A DNA stretch of 46,603 nt from the NCBI GenBank assembly GCA_913050115.1, contig CAJWZU010000019.1:1-46603 (forward strand), written 5' to 3'. The position numbers and the translations under genes are program-made. This document shows positions 36,394 to 44,331 of the stretch, piece by piece (within the stretch, counting starts at the first letter, position 1; each line of letters starts with the position of its first letter). The notes under the pieces were generated by a model. The model saw only the letters and a program-made list of their open reading frames with translations. It was not told the origin of the DNA and made no database searches. The stretch is from an uncultured Cellvibrionales bacterium (lineage in GTDB: Bacteria; Pseudomonadota; Gammaproteobacteria; Pseudomonadales; Cellvibrionaceae).

Positions 36394-37059
36394 GTGAGCG
36401 AGCAAAACACTAAGATGAAAGTCGTGGTGCTGGTCTCAGGCGGCGGTTCTAATTTGCAAGCGCTGATCGATGGCCAGCAAGACGGCTCGCTGCCGATCGA
36501 AATTGCCGCCGTTATCAGCAACCGTCCCGGCGTAAAAGGCCTCGATCGCGCCCGCGACAATGGTATTAGCGCCGAGCTACTCGATCACAAAAATTTCGAC
36601 AGCCGCGATGACTTTGACGCATCACTAATGAATTTGATCGACAGTTTCGATGCCGAGCTGATAGTTCTGGCCGGTTTTATGCGCATCTTGACGCCGCAGT
36701 TTACCGGCCATTATGTCGGACGTATGCTCAACATCCACCCATCACTGCTGCCTAAGTATCAGGGGTTACACACTCATCAGCGCGCATTAGATGCCGCCGA
36801 CAGCGAGCATGGTGTCAGCGTCCACTTTGTTACCGCCGAGCTCGATGGCGGCCCAATCGCTATTCAGGCTCGAGTGCCGGTACTACTAGATGACGATGCC
36901 AACAGTCTCGCCAAGCGCGTGCAAGCGCAAGAACACGTGATCTACCCGCTGGCCGTTAAGTGGTTTGCCCTGCAGCGTTTAACGATGAAAGACAATCTAG
37001 CAGTGCTCGATAATAAAGTGCTGCCAAACAACGGCTATCAAATCGACACCAGCGTTTAA
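36394..37059 (+). CDS. purN: Phosphoribosylglycinamide formyltransferase
   Basis: The folate-dependent GAR transformylase, third step of purine synthesis, 221 residues. VLVSGGGSNLQAL binds the phosphate. The catalytic Asn-His-Asp are in LNIHPSLLPKYQG and LDGGPIAIQ. The frame begins at GTG 36394, two bases after purM. An ATG at 36415 begins MKVVVLVSGGG and is equally plausible; neither has a strong ribosome-binding site. The C-terminal extension after ALQRL is longer than in E. coli. Confidence 0.95.
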   Translation: MSEQNTKMKVVVLVSGGGSNLQALIDGQQDGSLPIEIAAVISNRPGVKGLDRARDNGISAELLDHKNFDSRDDFDASLMNLIDSFDAELIVLAGFMRILTPQFTGHYVGRMLNIHPSLLPKYQGLHTHQRALDAADSEHGVSVHFVTAELDGGPIAIQARVPVLLDDDANSLAKRVQAQEHVIYPLAVKWFALQRLTMKDNLAVLDNKVLPNNGYQIDTSV

Positions 37060-37092
37060 AGCTAATCTATACCTATTACAGAGATATTTACT

Positions 37093-37623
37093 ATGAAAAT
37101 CGCCGATCAAAAAGTTGCCGTTATTCACTACAAACTGACCGACAGCGAAGGTCAGATTATCGACAGTTCCGAAGGCCAAGAACCTATGCCATACCTGCAC
37201 GGAGCCGCTAACTTGGTACCGGGTCTGGAAAAAGAATTAATCGGCAAGGCCGCTGGCGACAAACTCAGCGTTGTTGTGACTCCTGAGGACGGCTACGGTC
37301 ATAAAGAGGCCGCCATGGTACAAGAGCTGCCGCGCGCATCATTTGGTGGCGTTGATGAAATCAAAGTTGGCATGGAATTTCATGCCGAAACTGACAACGG
37401 CATGCAAGTTGTCGAAGTTATTGAACTGTCCGATGAAACAGTCACCATTGACGGCAATCACCCTCTGGCAGGCGTTGAACTGCACTTCGATATTGAAGTA
37501 GTTGAAGTTCGCGAAGCTACAGCCACTGAAATTGAGCACGGCCATATTCACGCCACTGGCGATAGCTGCGATGCTGATACGCCAGAGGAAGAGCATGTGC
37601 ACAGCGAAAGCTGCAATCACTAA
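37093..37623 (+). CDS. slyD: FKBP-type prolyl isomerase SlyD
   Basis: A 176-residue cytoplasmic peptidyl-prolyl isomerase and metallochaperone. The FKBP fold has LHGAANLVPGLEKELIGKAAGDKL, followed by the inserted IF chaperone domain (about 65-130), then VNGNHPLAG-like DGNHPLAGVELHFDIEV. The tail is rich in His, Cys and acidic residues (HGHIHATGDSCDAD, EEEHVHSESCNH), the expected nickel-binding end. GAGATATTTACT precedes the ATG. A strong terminator follows. Confidence 0.95.
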   Translation: MKIADQKVAVIHYKLTDSEGQIIDSSEGQEPMPYLHGAANLVPGLEKELIGKAAGDKLSVVVTPEDGYGHKEAAMVQELPRASFGGVDEIKVGMEFHAETDNGMQVVEVIELSDETVTIDGNHPLAGVELHFDIEVVEVREATATEIEHGHIHATGDSCDADTPEEEHVHSESCNH

Positions 37624-37643
37624 ACTCAACCAGTAGCCTGAAA

Positions 37644-37678
37644 GGCCGACGCCCTAACTAGGGCGTCGGCCTTTTTTT
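37644..37678 (+). terminator. Intrinsic terminator after slyD
   Basis: Twelve-bp perfect stem GGCCGACGCCCT (37644-37655) and AGGGCGTCGGCC (37660-37671), extendable by AA/TT, with a 4-base loop and seven T. It lies 20 bases after the slyD stop. Confidence 0.95.
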
Positions 37679-37808
37679 ATACCTTAAAAAAGTTCCTCCG
37701 GTGGCCATTCCTTTTGGGCATATCTAACATAAGCAGTAGTCACTTCCGACCAAGCCCTTTGAATAGCATAATTAATTCGACTTCAAAGGAAACCAAAGGA
37801 AATTGACT

Positions 37809-38024
37809 ATGTTGATACTCACTAGACGAATCGGTGAAGCCATTATGATTGGCGATGATGTTACCGCGACTGTTCTCGGTATTAAAGGCAATCAAGTACG
37901 CATTGGCGTTGATGCCCCGAAAGAGGTCTCCGTGCACCGCGAGGAGATTTACAATCGAATTCAAGACGAAAAAATACTCGAAGCTGAAAAACAGCGGGAG
38001 CAAGTTGGTTTGACCGTAGTGTAG
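37809..38024 (+). CDS. csrA: Carbon storage regulator CsrA
   Basis: A 71-residue RNA-binding post-transcriptional regulator (RsmA). It shows the full family core [35 protein letters not shown], with the RNA-contacting L4 and R44-type residues in place. An in-frame TTG six bases upstream extends the frame, but the ATG at 37809 has AAAGGAAATTG before it and gives the conserved start. The C-terminus is about 10 residues longer than in E. coli. It is followed by a small basic ORF and a terminator. Confidence 0.97.
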   Translation: MLILTRRIGEAIMIGDDVTATVLGIKGNQVRIGVDAPKEVSVHREEIYNRIQDEKILEAEKQREQVGLTVV

Positions 38025-38067
38025 CGTCAGTTAAGACCGCTTTCGATCAGATTAGAGGTACAACTTA

Positions 38068-38241
38068 ATGAAGCATTTGGTGAAAAAAGTTCGAGAAAAA
38101 ATGACCCTGACATTGCGAGAAGTACGCAGCCGCCGCGACCGTCGCAAACAGGAAAAAAGTCATCGCAACATTTGCGCCCAACAAGCCGCTAACGAGGCTA
38201 TTTTCGAAATGCGCACAGCCAAAAATTGGCAGCCAGAATAA
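38068..38241 (+). CDS. Small basic protein downstream of csrA, 57 aa
   Basis: A small ORF with ATG at 38068 and AGAGG spaced 9 bases before it. The 57-residue product is strongly basic in its first half (REVRSRRDRRKQEKSHRN) and predicted helical, with no signal peptide. It starts 43 bases after csrA and precedes a terminator about 100 bases downstream, so the two are probably cotranscribed. I do not recognise a family. A nucleic-acid-binding or ribosome-associated role would fit the charge but is guesswork. Confidence 0.6.
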   Translation: MKHLVKKVREKMTLTLREVRSRRDRRKQEKSHRNICAQQAANEAIFEMRTAKNWQPE

Positions 38242-38341
38242 TAACGTTTAAGAGTTATATTGATAAAAAAATAAGCGTTAATATGTTGCTAAGCTGGGCA
38301 TAATCAGCCAGCTAGTGACATTATAAGAGACAACCCTTTAT

Positions 38342-38373
38342 AGCCAGACTCTTCTCAAGAGTCTGGCTTTTTT
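38342..38373 (+). terminator. Intrinsic terminator after csrA and small ORF
   Basis: Ten-bp stem AGCCAGACTC (38342-38351) and GAGTCTGGCT (38359-38368) with a 7-base loop and a T-run to 38373. The 100 bases before it have no ORF and could be the 3' end of the csrA transcript or a small RNA. Confidence 0.9.
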
Positions 38374-38387
38374 AGCTCTCCTGCCAA

Positions 38388-38579
38388 CTACTTGGCCTCT
38401 GTTTTATCGGCGTCACAGCGCTGGCATTTATACACACACACCAACTTGCCTTGACGACTGTCAAATTTATTATCGGTAATTAACTTCCACTTGTGAAAAC
38501 CATCACGACAGAGACTACTGCCCTTGTGTTTTTGCCAAGCAGTTTTGCGCTTAAACGGAATAACATCGCCCACAATCAC
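38388..38579 (-). CDS. Small conserved-looking zinc-ribbon-like protein, 63 aa
   Basis: A 63-residue protein starting MIVGDVIPFKRKTAWQKHKG. It contains SLCRDGFHKWKLITDNKFD and, near the C-terminus, YKCQRCDADKT. The cysteine in SLCRDGFH, that histidine and the CQRC pair suggest a zinc site. I recall similar small proteins in pseudomonads but cannot name a family or function. It is convergent with the csrA transcript, whose terminator lies 14 bases away. No clear ribosome-binding site. Confidence 0.6.
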   Translation of the reverse strand: MIVGDVIPFKRKTAWQKHKGSSLCRDGFHKWKLITDNKFDSRQGKLVCVYKCQRCDADKTEAK

Positions 38580-38786
38580 CTCTAAATTTACCTAAGCTAG
38601 AACCATACTCACGTACGCAAGCAAACACTGACAACCAACATTGCCGGAGCGGCTACCTACCCGCAGCGGAGTCAATCATAAGCTTCCCAGCGGGTTAACA
38701 CTCAGAAAACTAAGCCCACTTAGTCGGCCTGTAACAGTCTGAAAATAAGCTAAAATTAAACCTAGACACAGCAATCCAGCAAAAAC

Positions 38787-38960
38787 ATGAACCAAAATAA
38801 CACTGCCCAATGCGCCGTGCAGTATTGCGCAGCAGAACATCTGGTTGCCGCCCTAATCATGAAGGGTACAGCCGAGGTTCACTGGCCCTGCATTCAACCA
38901 ATGTGTATTAGTAACCAGCAAGCCGAACAGATCGCCAACCGCTCCCCCTCCCCCCGTTAG
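38787..38960 (+). CDS. Possible small Cys-containing protein, 57 aa
   Basis: An ORF of 57 residues containing four cysteines (QCAVQYC, WPCIQPMC) in a helical-looking protein, with no signal peptide. The pattern of paired cysteines is reminiscent of metal or redox proteins, but no family is recognised. There is no good ribosome-binding site, and it ends 23 bases from the convergent yeiH-like gene. It may not be translated. Confidence 0.35.
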   Translation: MNQNNTAQCAVQYCAAEHLVAALIMKGTAEVHWPCIQPMCISNQQAEQIANRSPSPR

Positions 38961-38983
38961 CGCCGAGTTGCTGACTAAAGTCT

Positions 38984-39988
38984 TTAGCGTACAGTCGCGG
39001 CCATTAAAAAAAATTCAGCCAGCCACACCAATAGCGCCAATATCAAGGTACCAACAACCATAAGTACTATAGGCTTAATGCCCACCTGCCCCAGCGTCTG
39101 AAACGACGTCTTAACACCCAGCGCCGCTATCGCCAGCACCAATAACCAACGCGACAGATCGGATAAGCCCTCGGCAAGCACTGCTGGCACCAACCCGATA
39201 CTGTTAATGACCACAAATAGCGAGAAGGCAATAAGAAAAACCGGCACTATTTGCAGCATCGAACGCGAAGCGTGTTGCGGATGATGCTTGCGCAACAGCA
39301 GTGAAAAGAAGATCACCACCGGTACCAACAGCGCCACACGAAATAGCTTAATCACGGTGGCAACATCACCCACCGGATCAGAAATACTGTAGCCCGCACC
39401 GACTACCTGTGCCACATCGTGAATAGTGCCACCGAGAAAAACACCCATCTGATTTGAGCTAAGGCCGATATTTTGCACCAACACTGGATAGAAGATCATT
39501 GCTATAGTCGACAATGCTGTAACAATTACCACCACAAACAGTGTGTCGCGCTCTTTGTCCTTGTATAAAGGCAGAATAGCCGCCACCGCCAACGCGGCCG
39601 ATGCGCCGCAAATAGCCACAGAGCAGCTGGCTAATATGCCCAGAAAAATCGACAAACCCAGCAGGCGCGCCACTAAAATACCCACCGCGATAGTCAATAT
39701 CACCGAGGCTAAAACTATCGCGATAGGCATGTAACCCAGGTTTGCTATCTGCTCAAAGGTAATCCGAAAACCCAACAGAGCAACACCAAGGCGCAATAGC
39801 GTGGTGGCACAAAACTCAATACCGACCGCGCAGCGCGGACTTTCTAACAAAAAATGAAAGGCGGTGCCAAATAACAGTGCGAACAACATCACCGGACCGC
39901 CATAGTGCTCGGCAATAAAGGTCGAGGCCATGGCAATGGTCGCGCAGGTTAACAACCCCGGAAAATAGCGTTGAGCTTGGGCAAACAT
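38984..39988 (-). CDS. YeiH/UPF0324 family putative sulfate exporter
   Basis: An inner membrane protein of 334 residues with about ten helices. It matches the YeiH family, with LLRLGVALLGFRITFEQI, SCSVAICGASAALAVAAIL and FLGGTIHDVAQVVGAGYS. Members are annotated as putative sulfate or sulfonate-related exporters on limited evidence. The frame includes a TTG start at 39997 directly after the SDR stop; the ATG at 39988 seems more likely. It is probably cotranscribed with the SDR upstream. Confidence 0.88.
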   Translation of the reverse strand: MFAQAQRYFPGLLTCATIAMASTFIAEHYGGPVMLFALLFGTAFHFLLESPRCAVGIEFCATTLLRLGVALLGFRITFEQIANLGYMPIAIVLASVILTIAVGILVARLLGLSIFLGILASCSVAICGASAALAVAAILPLYKDKERDTLFVVVIVTALSTIAMIFYPVLVQNIGLSSNQMGVFLGGTIHDVAQVVGAGYSISDPVGDVATVIKLFRVALLVPVVIFFSLLLRKHHPQHASRSMLQIVPVFLIAFSLFVVINSIGLVPAVLAEGLSDLSRWLLVLAIAALGVKTSFQTLGQVGIKPIVLMVVGTLILALLVWLAEFFLMAATVR

Positions 39989-39997
39989 AAAATTCAA

Positions 39998-40669
39998 TTA
40001 CCAGGGCAAGACTTCGCCATTGGAATGCCAGAAAGTACCACTAGTGGCAAGTGTCAGCTCTTCTATACGTTGAACCAAGCGCTCAGCGGCTTGATCTGGG
40101 GTAATATCGCCATAGCCACCGATCATTTCAGTGCCTACTAACCCGGGGTGTAAAATCGCCACCGCCACGCCGATAGATTTTAAATCCTGTGCCAGAGACA
40201 CAGAAGCTATATTCAGCGCCGCCTTCGACATACGATAACCATAGCGGCCACCACTGGTATTATCCGCCACCGAGCCCATGCGACTGGTAATAATAGCCAA
40301 TTTAGCGTGTGCACAGAACTGCCCCATCAAGGCTTCTGTCACCACAAGGGGCGCTAGTGCATTAACCTCAAACTGCTGGCGAATGGAATTTTTATCAATA
40401 CTGCCCAACGATTCATTAGCTAGAATACCGGCGTTGTTGATGAGTAGGTCGATAGGCACCCCCTTGAGCGCCGCGACCATTTTGCCAATGCCCTCATCTG
40501 TTGCAACATCAACGCCATCGATAATATTCACGTGTAAAGATTCAAGCTCGACTGTTGCCTTGCGGCACAGAGCATAAACTGTAAAACCTTGAGCCTTATA
40601 ACGTTTGCTAAATGACAGACCAATACCGCGACTGGCACCGGTGATAACAACGACTTTTGACATAAACAT
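39998..40669 (-). CDS. Short-chain dehydrogenase/reductase
   Basis: A 223-residue classical SDR. The NAD(P)-binding TGASRGIGLSFSKRY lies at about residues 10-24. DLLINNAGI is the NNAG motif. The catalytic Ser is in ITSRMGS, and Tyr and Lys are in YRMSKAAL. The proline-glycine LHPGLVGTEM follows. The substrate is unknown. Two start codons (40669 and 40663) are possible; the second gives the more typical MSKVVVITGA. It precedes yeiH on the same strand with no gap. Confidence 0.9.
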   Translation of the reverse strand: MFMSKVVVITGASRGIGLSFSKRYKAQGFTVYALCRKATVELESLHVNIIDGVDVATDEGIGKMVAALKGVPIDLLINNAGILANESLGSIDKNSIRQQFEVNALAPLVVTEALMGQFCAHAKLAIITSRMGSVADNTSGGRYGYRMSKAALNIASVSLAQDLKSIGVAVAILHPGLVGTEMIGGYGDITPDQAAERLVQRIEELTLATSGTFWHSNGEVLPW

Positions 40670-40768
40670 TTACTCAATCAGGATTAGTAATTAGAGAAAC
40701 TCATTTCGCACTGGCGTACTTACAGGTTATACCCAGCAGCATGCTCAGTCTTATAAATAATCGATGCT

Positions 40769-41278
40769 TTAATGTAACTGTAAGACCTGCACATTGTCAC
40801 TACCGAACTGCGCGGTCAAAATACCATCGTCCATCATCGGCGCCTTAGGGTCGATTATTCTGGCCAGCTCGGTATTAATACACAGCAGCACGGTAAGTTC
40901 TTTATAGGCCGTTAAATTAATCATCATTAAGTCGCCCTCCCCCGCACTGTCCTCCACTGCACCAGACGTTGATGCTACTACCGCCTCGCACACATCGGGC
41001 CATTCAAGGTCTGAACCGTTAATCTTTTTATACTCAATAGGCCCGTCAAGTTTTAGCACCTGCATTGCCGCTACAAAGGCATTCAACTGGCAGAAGCTTT
41101 CAGCTTGCAATACTGAACCTGCATCCGAACTGGCACCCGTTAACAACACCGCCTGAGTGCCGACAAAAACGGCAACTAGATCAGCCGATTTAACCGCTGC
41201 AGAGGGGGTATAAATACCCGGGGTTAAGGATGAGGCCTTGAGATAGGCCTCTACCAGTGACTGATATTTATCAAACAT
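40769..41278 (-). CDS. Hypothetical protein, 169 aa
   Basis: I do not recognise the family. The 169-residue product has no signal peptide or clear membrane helix. It is acidic, with hydrophobic patches (ADLVAVFVGTQAVLLTGAS; ELTVLLCINTELARI) suggestive of a compact alpha/beta fold. The gene stands alone between the SDR and the LPMO. A short GGAAACC stretch upstream of the ATG could be the ribosome-binding site. Confidence 0.6.
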   Translation of the reverse strand: MFDKYQSLVEAYLKASSLTPGIYTPSAAVKSADLVAVFVGTQAVLLTGASSDAGSVLQAESFCQLNAFVAAMQVLKLDGPIEYKKINGSDLEWPDVCEAVVASTSGAVEDSAGEGDLMMINLTAYKELTVLLCINTELARIIDPKAPMMDDGILTAQFGSDNVQVLQLH

Positions 41279-41494
41279 TAAGGTTTCCGTAAAGGGCTAA
41301 TGGTGTAAGTAAGGATACAGAAAAATGAAGCCTATCTAACCGGCAAGCAGCAAACTGCAGTTCGCCAACAGCGAGTAATGCCGACAAAAAAGACATTTTT
41401 TAAAACTCAAATTTTTTAAATTATGAGGATTTAGACAGTATTTTACAATGGCATTATAAACAGCCATTAATACTCTAAGCTCAAAAATTTCCAT

Positions 41495-41531
41495 AAAAAA
41501 ACCCGCACCTCCAAAAGAGGCGCGGGTTTTT
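41495..41531. terminator. Intrinsic terminator after the LPMO gene
   Basis: CCCGCACCTC (41502-41511) pairs with GAGGCGCGGG (41517-41526) with one mismatch and a 5-base loop. A-rich sequence is at 41495-41501 and T at 41527-41531. On the minus strand it ends the LPMO transcript, about 20 bases after the stop. It resembles the hairpin at 46427-46453. Confidence 0.9.
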
Positions 41532-41550
41532 AACTCGCTAAGGTTTCCCT

Positions 41551-44331
41551 CTAGTGCACGAGCATCCAACCCGAAGGTTTAGATGGCATAACCAACACAC
41601 TCTGTTGATTACCAAAGTTATCACTGATGGCCTGTTTAACATCGCCATTAGCCGGCTTATGCCAAAGGATGTCGGTACGACCATCGCCATTAAAGTCGGC
41701 CAGCTGCTGAGTCCATGCAGAGAATTTATCCGCTAAGTTCTCAACACGATCCTGACCACCTGTTGGGCCACTGATAGCAACTTTAACTGTACCTGTCGAG
41801 GCTCGGCGCCACAAAATGTCGTGGCGACCATCGCCATTAAGATCGGCTAGGTCAGCAGCCCAAGCATTAAACTTGGCGAAGTGAGTCACAGAAGAGCTCT
41901 GCTTACCGTCTGCACCACTTAGGCCAACTTTAACAGTGCCATCATCGCCCTTGCGCCAGAAGATATCGTCACGTCCGTCGCCATCGAAGTCAGCAACTTG
42001 AACATCCCACGCTGTGAAACGCTTAAATGGAACGGCATTTACCACCGACTGCTGGGTGCCCTGGGTATTAGTGAAGACAATTTTTGACGAACCGTCGGTG
42101 CCGCGACGCCATAACATATCGTCACCACCGTCACCGTTAAAGTCACCGACGAACACTTCCCAAGCGGCACCCTTGTCGAAGAAAGACTCGAGGCGGGCCT
42201 GATCACCATTGGCATCGCTGATGCCTATAACAACAGTACCTACTGATGGCTTGCGCCATAAGATGTCGTCACGACCATCGGCATTAAAGTCACCGATATG
42301 GGTCTCCCAAGCACTGCCTTTAGCAGCCATATTATGGACGGCACCTTGATTACCGTTAGCATTGCTAATAGCAACTTTAACGGCGCCGGTCATACTGTCA
42401 CGCCAAAGAGTATCCACCGCACCATCGCCATTGAAATCACCCAACTGGGCGGCCCAATCACTCGCCTTATTGTTTAGGCTCTCAGTACGATCAACAGCAC
42501 CCATGCTATTAGTTATATCAATTTCTGCACTGCCGTTAGTATTGCGCCAGAAAATATCGGCAGTACCATCGCCATTGAAGTCGTTATTAACTGCTGAAGA
42601 ACCACTAGAGCTCGAAGAAGAGCTACTAGAACTGCTGCTCGAAGAAGAACTACTGGAACTGCTGCTCGAAGAAGAGCTAGACGATGAACCATCGTTAACT
42701 TCAGTGTAAGTAACACCAATCGCTGCAGCACAATTAGATGCCGCAAACGCAGGCGCTACTCCATAGTTGCTAGCACCGCGCACACAGAATGTTCCTTTTT
42801 TATTGGCCGGACCAAACCAGCCTAAAGTAGGCGTTGCACCAGACCAAGTTTTGTTCCAGCCACAGAAGTGATAGGTGCCAGCTACATCGCCATTTTCGGT
42901 GCCATTAGGGGCATATCTTGGTGTGGTAAATATCTGTTCAGCGGATGTAATCATGTCCCAATGAGCATTGTCTAATTCGTCCACCGTTGGCATGCGCCAG
43001 TCGTCATAACCGTCCATCGATAAGCTTTCGCAACCGGCTTTAGTTTCAGGCCAGCCTTGTCCAGAAAATTGAAGATCCTTAGTCCACATAACACCGTCAC
43101 TGCCTTCAGCATGACTACCGACTACGACAAAGGTACCAGGTTCAATACTGCCAGAAGATGAGCTGGAGCTGCTGCTAGAAGTACTACCAGAACTAGACGA
43201 GCTGCTAGAGCTAGAAGTACTACCAGAACTAGACGAGCTGCTAGAGCTAGAACCGCCGATAACTTCACACGCTTCTACAAACTCCCAATCACTTGCATTC
43301 ATGGCAGGTTGTTGGGTAGTCCACCACTTGGCCTCATAAAGATTGCCACCATTTTGCATCTTGTCGCCGCTACTGGCGTTACCCGAATTTGCCCAATTTG
43401 GGTACTCAGGGTATGCATCACAGGTGTTACCACCACCAGAGCTGCTAGAGCTGCTCGATGAACCGAATATACATGCGCCCTGATTTATCCATGGGTCATC
43501 TTTGCCATGGTTTTCTTCAGGGTTGGTGGTGGTCCAGTAATTAGCCGTGTAGCGAACACCGTTAAACTGAACCTCATTGCCTTGTGTAGTCGGGAAAGTC
43601 GATTCCCACTCACTCAAACTCTGACAGGTATCAAAAACACCGCCGGAAGAACTGCTTGAAGAAGACGAGCTGTCAGAGCTCGGTTCCTTATCAAAATCAA
43701 CATCGACACAGGCATAAAATGCCTCGGGGCTATCTTCAACGCCGCGCTGCCATACAGAATACACAATGTGCTTACCGGTGCGCTCGGGCAAAAAAACGGT
43801 ATGTGTGGCAGCTGTCTCGCGAAGAGACTCGCCTGAGTCGTGAATAAAATCAAGGTCGAGCCAATTAAGTGGCTGAGTAAAGTCATGACCGTCGCGAGTT
43901 ATGTAATAACGGTAATACTGAGTAACATGGGGCGCCGTATTGATCCAAGTAAAATCGGTATCGCCACCAGGTTTTACCCCTGCTGCCACCCAGTCGGTAC
44001 GCGCTAAATCGAGCCCAGCGTACTTACCTTCCTGACCGCCACTGCAGAGCGTACCATCGGGCACTACCGCCAGATGATCGTCAGAGGCACCGCCCTGATT
44101 AACACCATTGATGTCGTAGAACCCGGATGTGCCACTTAAGGCAACCGCGGCTCGACATGCTGTGGATGTCATATTTTCAACGCCCTCAGACTCACATTGA
44201 GCAATACGGCTCAAGGGTGACTTAATGGTGCCATGGGCTGTTGCTACCTGCGGTACAGCTGCTAAAGATGCAGCTACACCACATGCCAAAGCAATTGCTT
44301 TGGTACTTACCACTTTACTGGAATTTTTCAT
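41551..44331 (-). CDS. Multimodular AA10 lytic polysaccharide monooxygenase with poly-Ser linkers and FG-GAP repeats
   Basis: A 926-residue secreted copper enzyme, inferred to cleave chitin or cellulose oxidatively. After the signal peptide (1-32, ATA|HG) the mature N-terminal His33 and His135 (TAPHVTQYY) form the copper histidine brace. The AA10 domain runs to about 215. Poly-serine linkers join it to two CBM5/12-type modules (about 232-292 and 303-362, with NYWTT and AKWWTT). A DUF1566-like domain follows (about 400-540, GYDDWRMPTVDEL). After a longer poly-Ser stretch come about seven FG-GAP/VCBS repeats (from about 580; DFNGDGxxDIxWR, calcium-binding style). There is no cell-wall anchor. 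The poly-Ser linker style is typical of Cellvibrionaceae. Confidence 0.88.
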   Translation of the reverse strand: MKNSSKVVSTKAIALACGVAASLAAVPQVATAHGTIKSPLSRIAQCESEGVENMTSTACRAAVALSGTSGFYDINGVNQGGASDDHLAVVPDGTLCSGGQEGKYAGLDLARTDWVAAGVKPGGDTDFTWINTAPHVTQYYRYYITRDGHDFTQPLNWLDLDFIHDSGESLRETAATHTVFLPERTGKHIVYSVWQRGVEDSPEAFYACVDVDFDKEPSSDSSSSSSSSSGGVFDTCQSLSEWESTFPTTQGNEVQFNGVRYTANYWTTTNPEENHGKDDPWINQGACIFGSSSSSSSSGGGNTCDAYPEYPNWANSGNASSGDKMQNGGNLYEAKWWTTQQPAMNASDWEFVEACEVIGGSSSSSSSSSGSTSSSSSSSSSGSTSSSSSSSSSGSIEPGTFVVVGSHAEGSDGVMWTKDLQFSGQGWPETKAGCESLSMDGYDDWRMPTVDELDNAHWDMITSAEQIFTTPRYAPNGTENGDVAGTYHFCGWNKTWSGATPTLGWFGPANKKGTFCVRGASNYGVAPAFAASNCAAAIGVTYTEVNDGSSSSSSSSSSSSSSSSSSSSSSSSSSSSGSSAVNNDFNGDGTADIFWRNTNGSAEIDITNSMGAVDRTESLNNKASDWAAQLGDFNGDGAVDTLWRDSMTGAVKVAISNANGNQGAVHNMAAKGSAWETHIGDFNADGRDDILWRKPSVGTVVIGISDANGDQARLESFFDKGAAWEVFVGDFNGDGGDDMLWRRGTDGSSKIVFTNTQGTQQSVVNAVPFKRFTAWDVQVADFDGDGRDDIFWRKGDDGTVKVGLSGADGKQSSSVTHFAKFNAWAADLADLNGDGRHDILWRRASTGTVKVAISGPTGGQDRVENLADKFSAWTQQLADFNGDGRTDILWHKPANGDVKQAISDNFGNQQSVLVMPSKPSGWMLVH
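42597..42690 (-). repeat. Long poly-serine coding tract in the LPMO gene
   Basis: About 30 serine codons in near-tandem units of about 27-30 bases (AGC/AGT/TCT/TCG mixed) encode the linker before the FG-GAP repeats. Mixed codons keep the repeat from being a simple trinucleotide run. Confidence 0.85.
43153..43252 (-). repeat. 36-bp serine-linker repeats
   Basis: Two 36-base units starting at 43174 and 43210 encode a serine tract ending in Gly-Ser-Thr. A further partial unit lies on the left. They form the linker between the second CBM and the DUF1566-like domain. Confidence 0.85.

Noticed and set aside
38242-38341. tRNA-Ser after csrA, as in some gammaproteobacteria
   Set aside because: No cloverleaf or CCA-type acceptor pairing could be found; only a terminator hairpin is present.
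41336-41569. 77-codon minus-strand ORF at the end of the LPMO gene
   Set aside because: It spans the terminator and has no domain; probably chance.
42362-42709. Plus-strand ORF rich in Glu and Leu
   Set aside because: It is the antisense of the poly-serine linker and FG-GAP repeats, which explain its composition.
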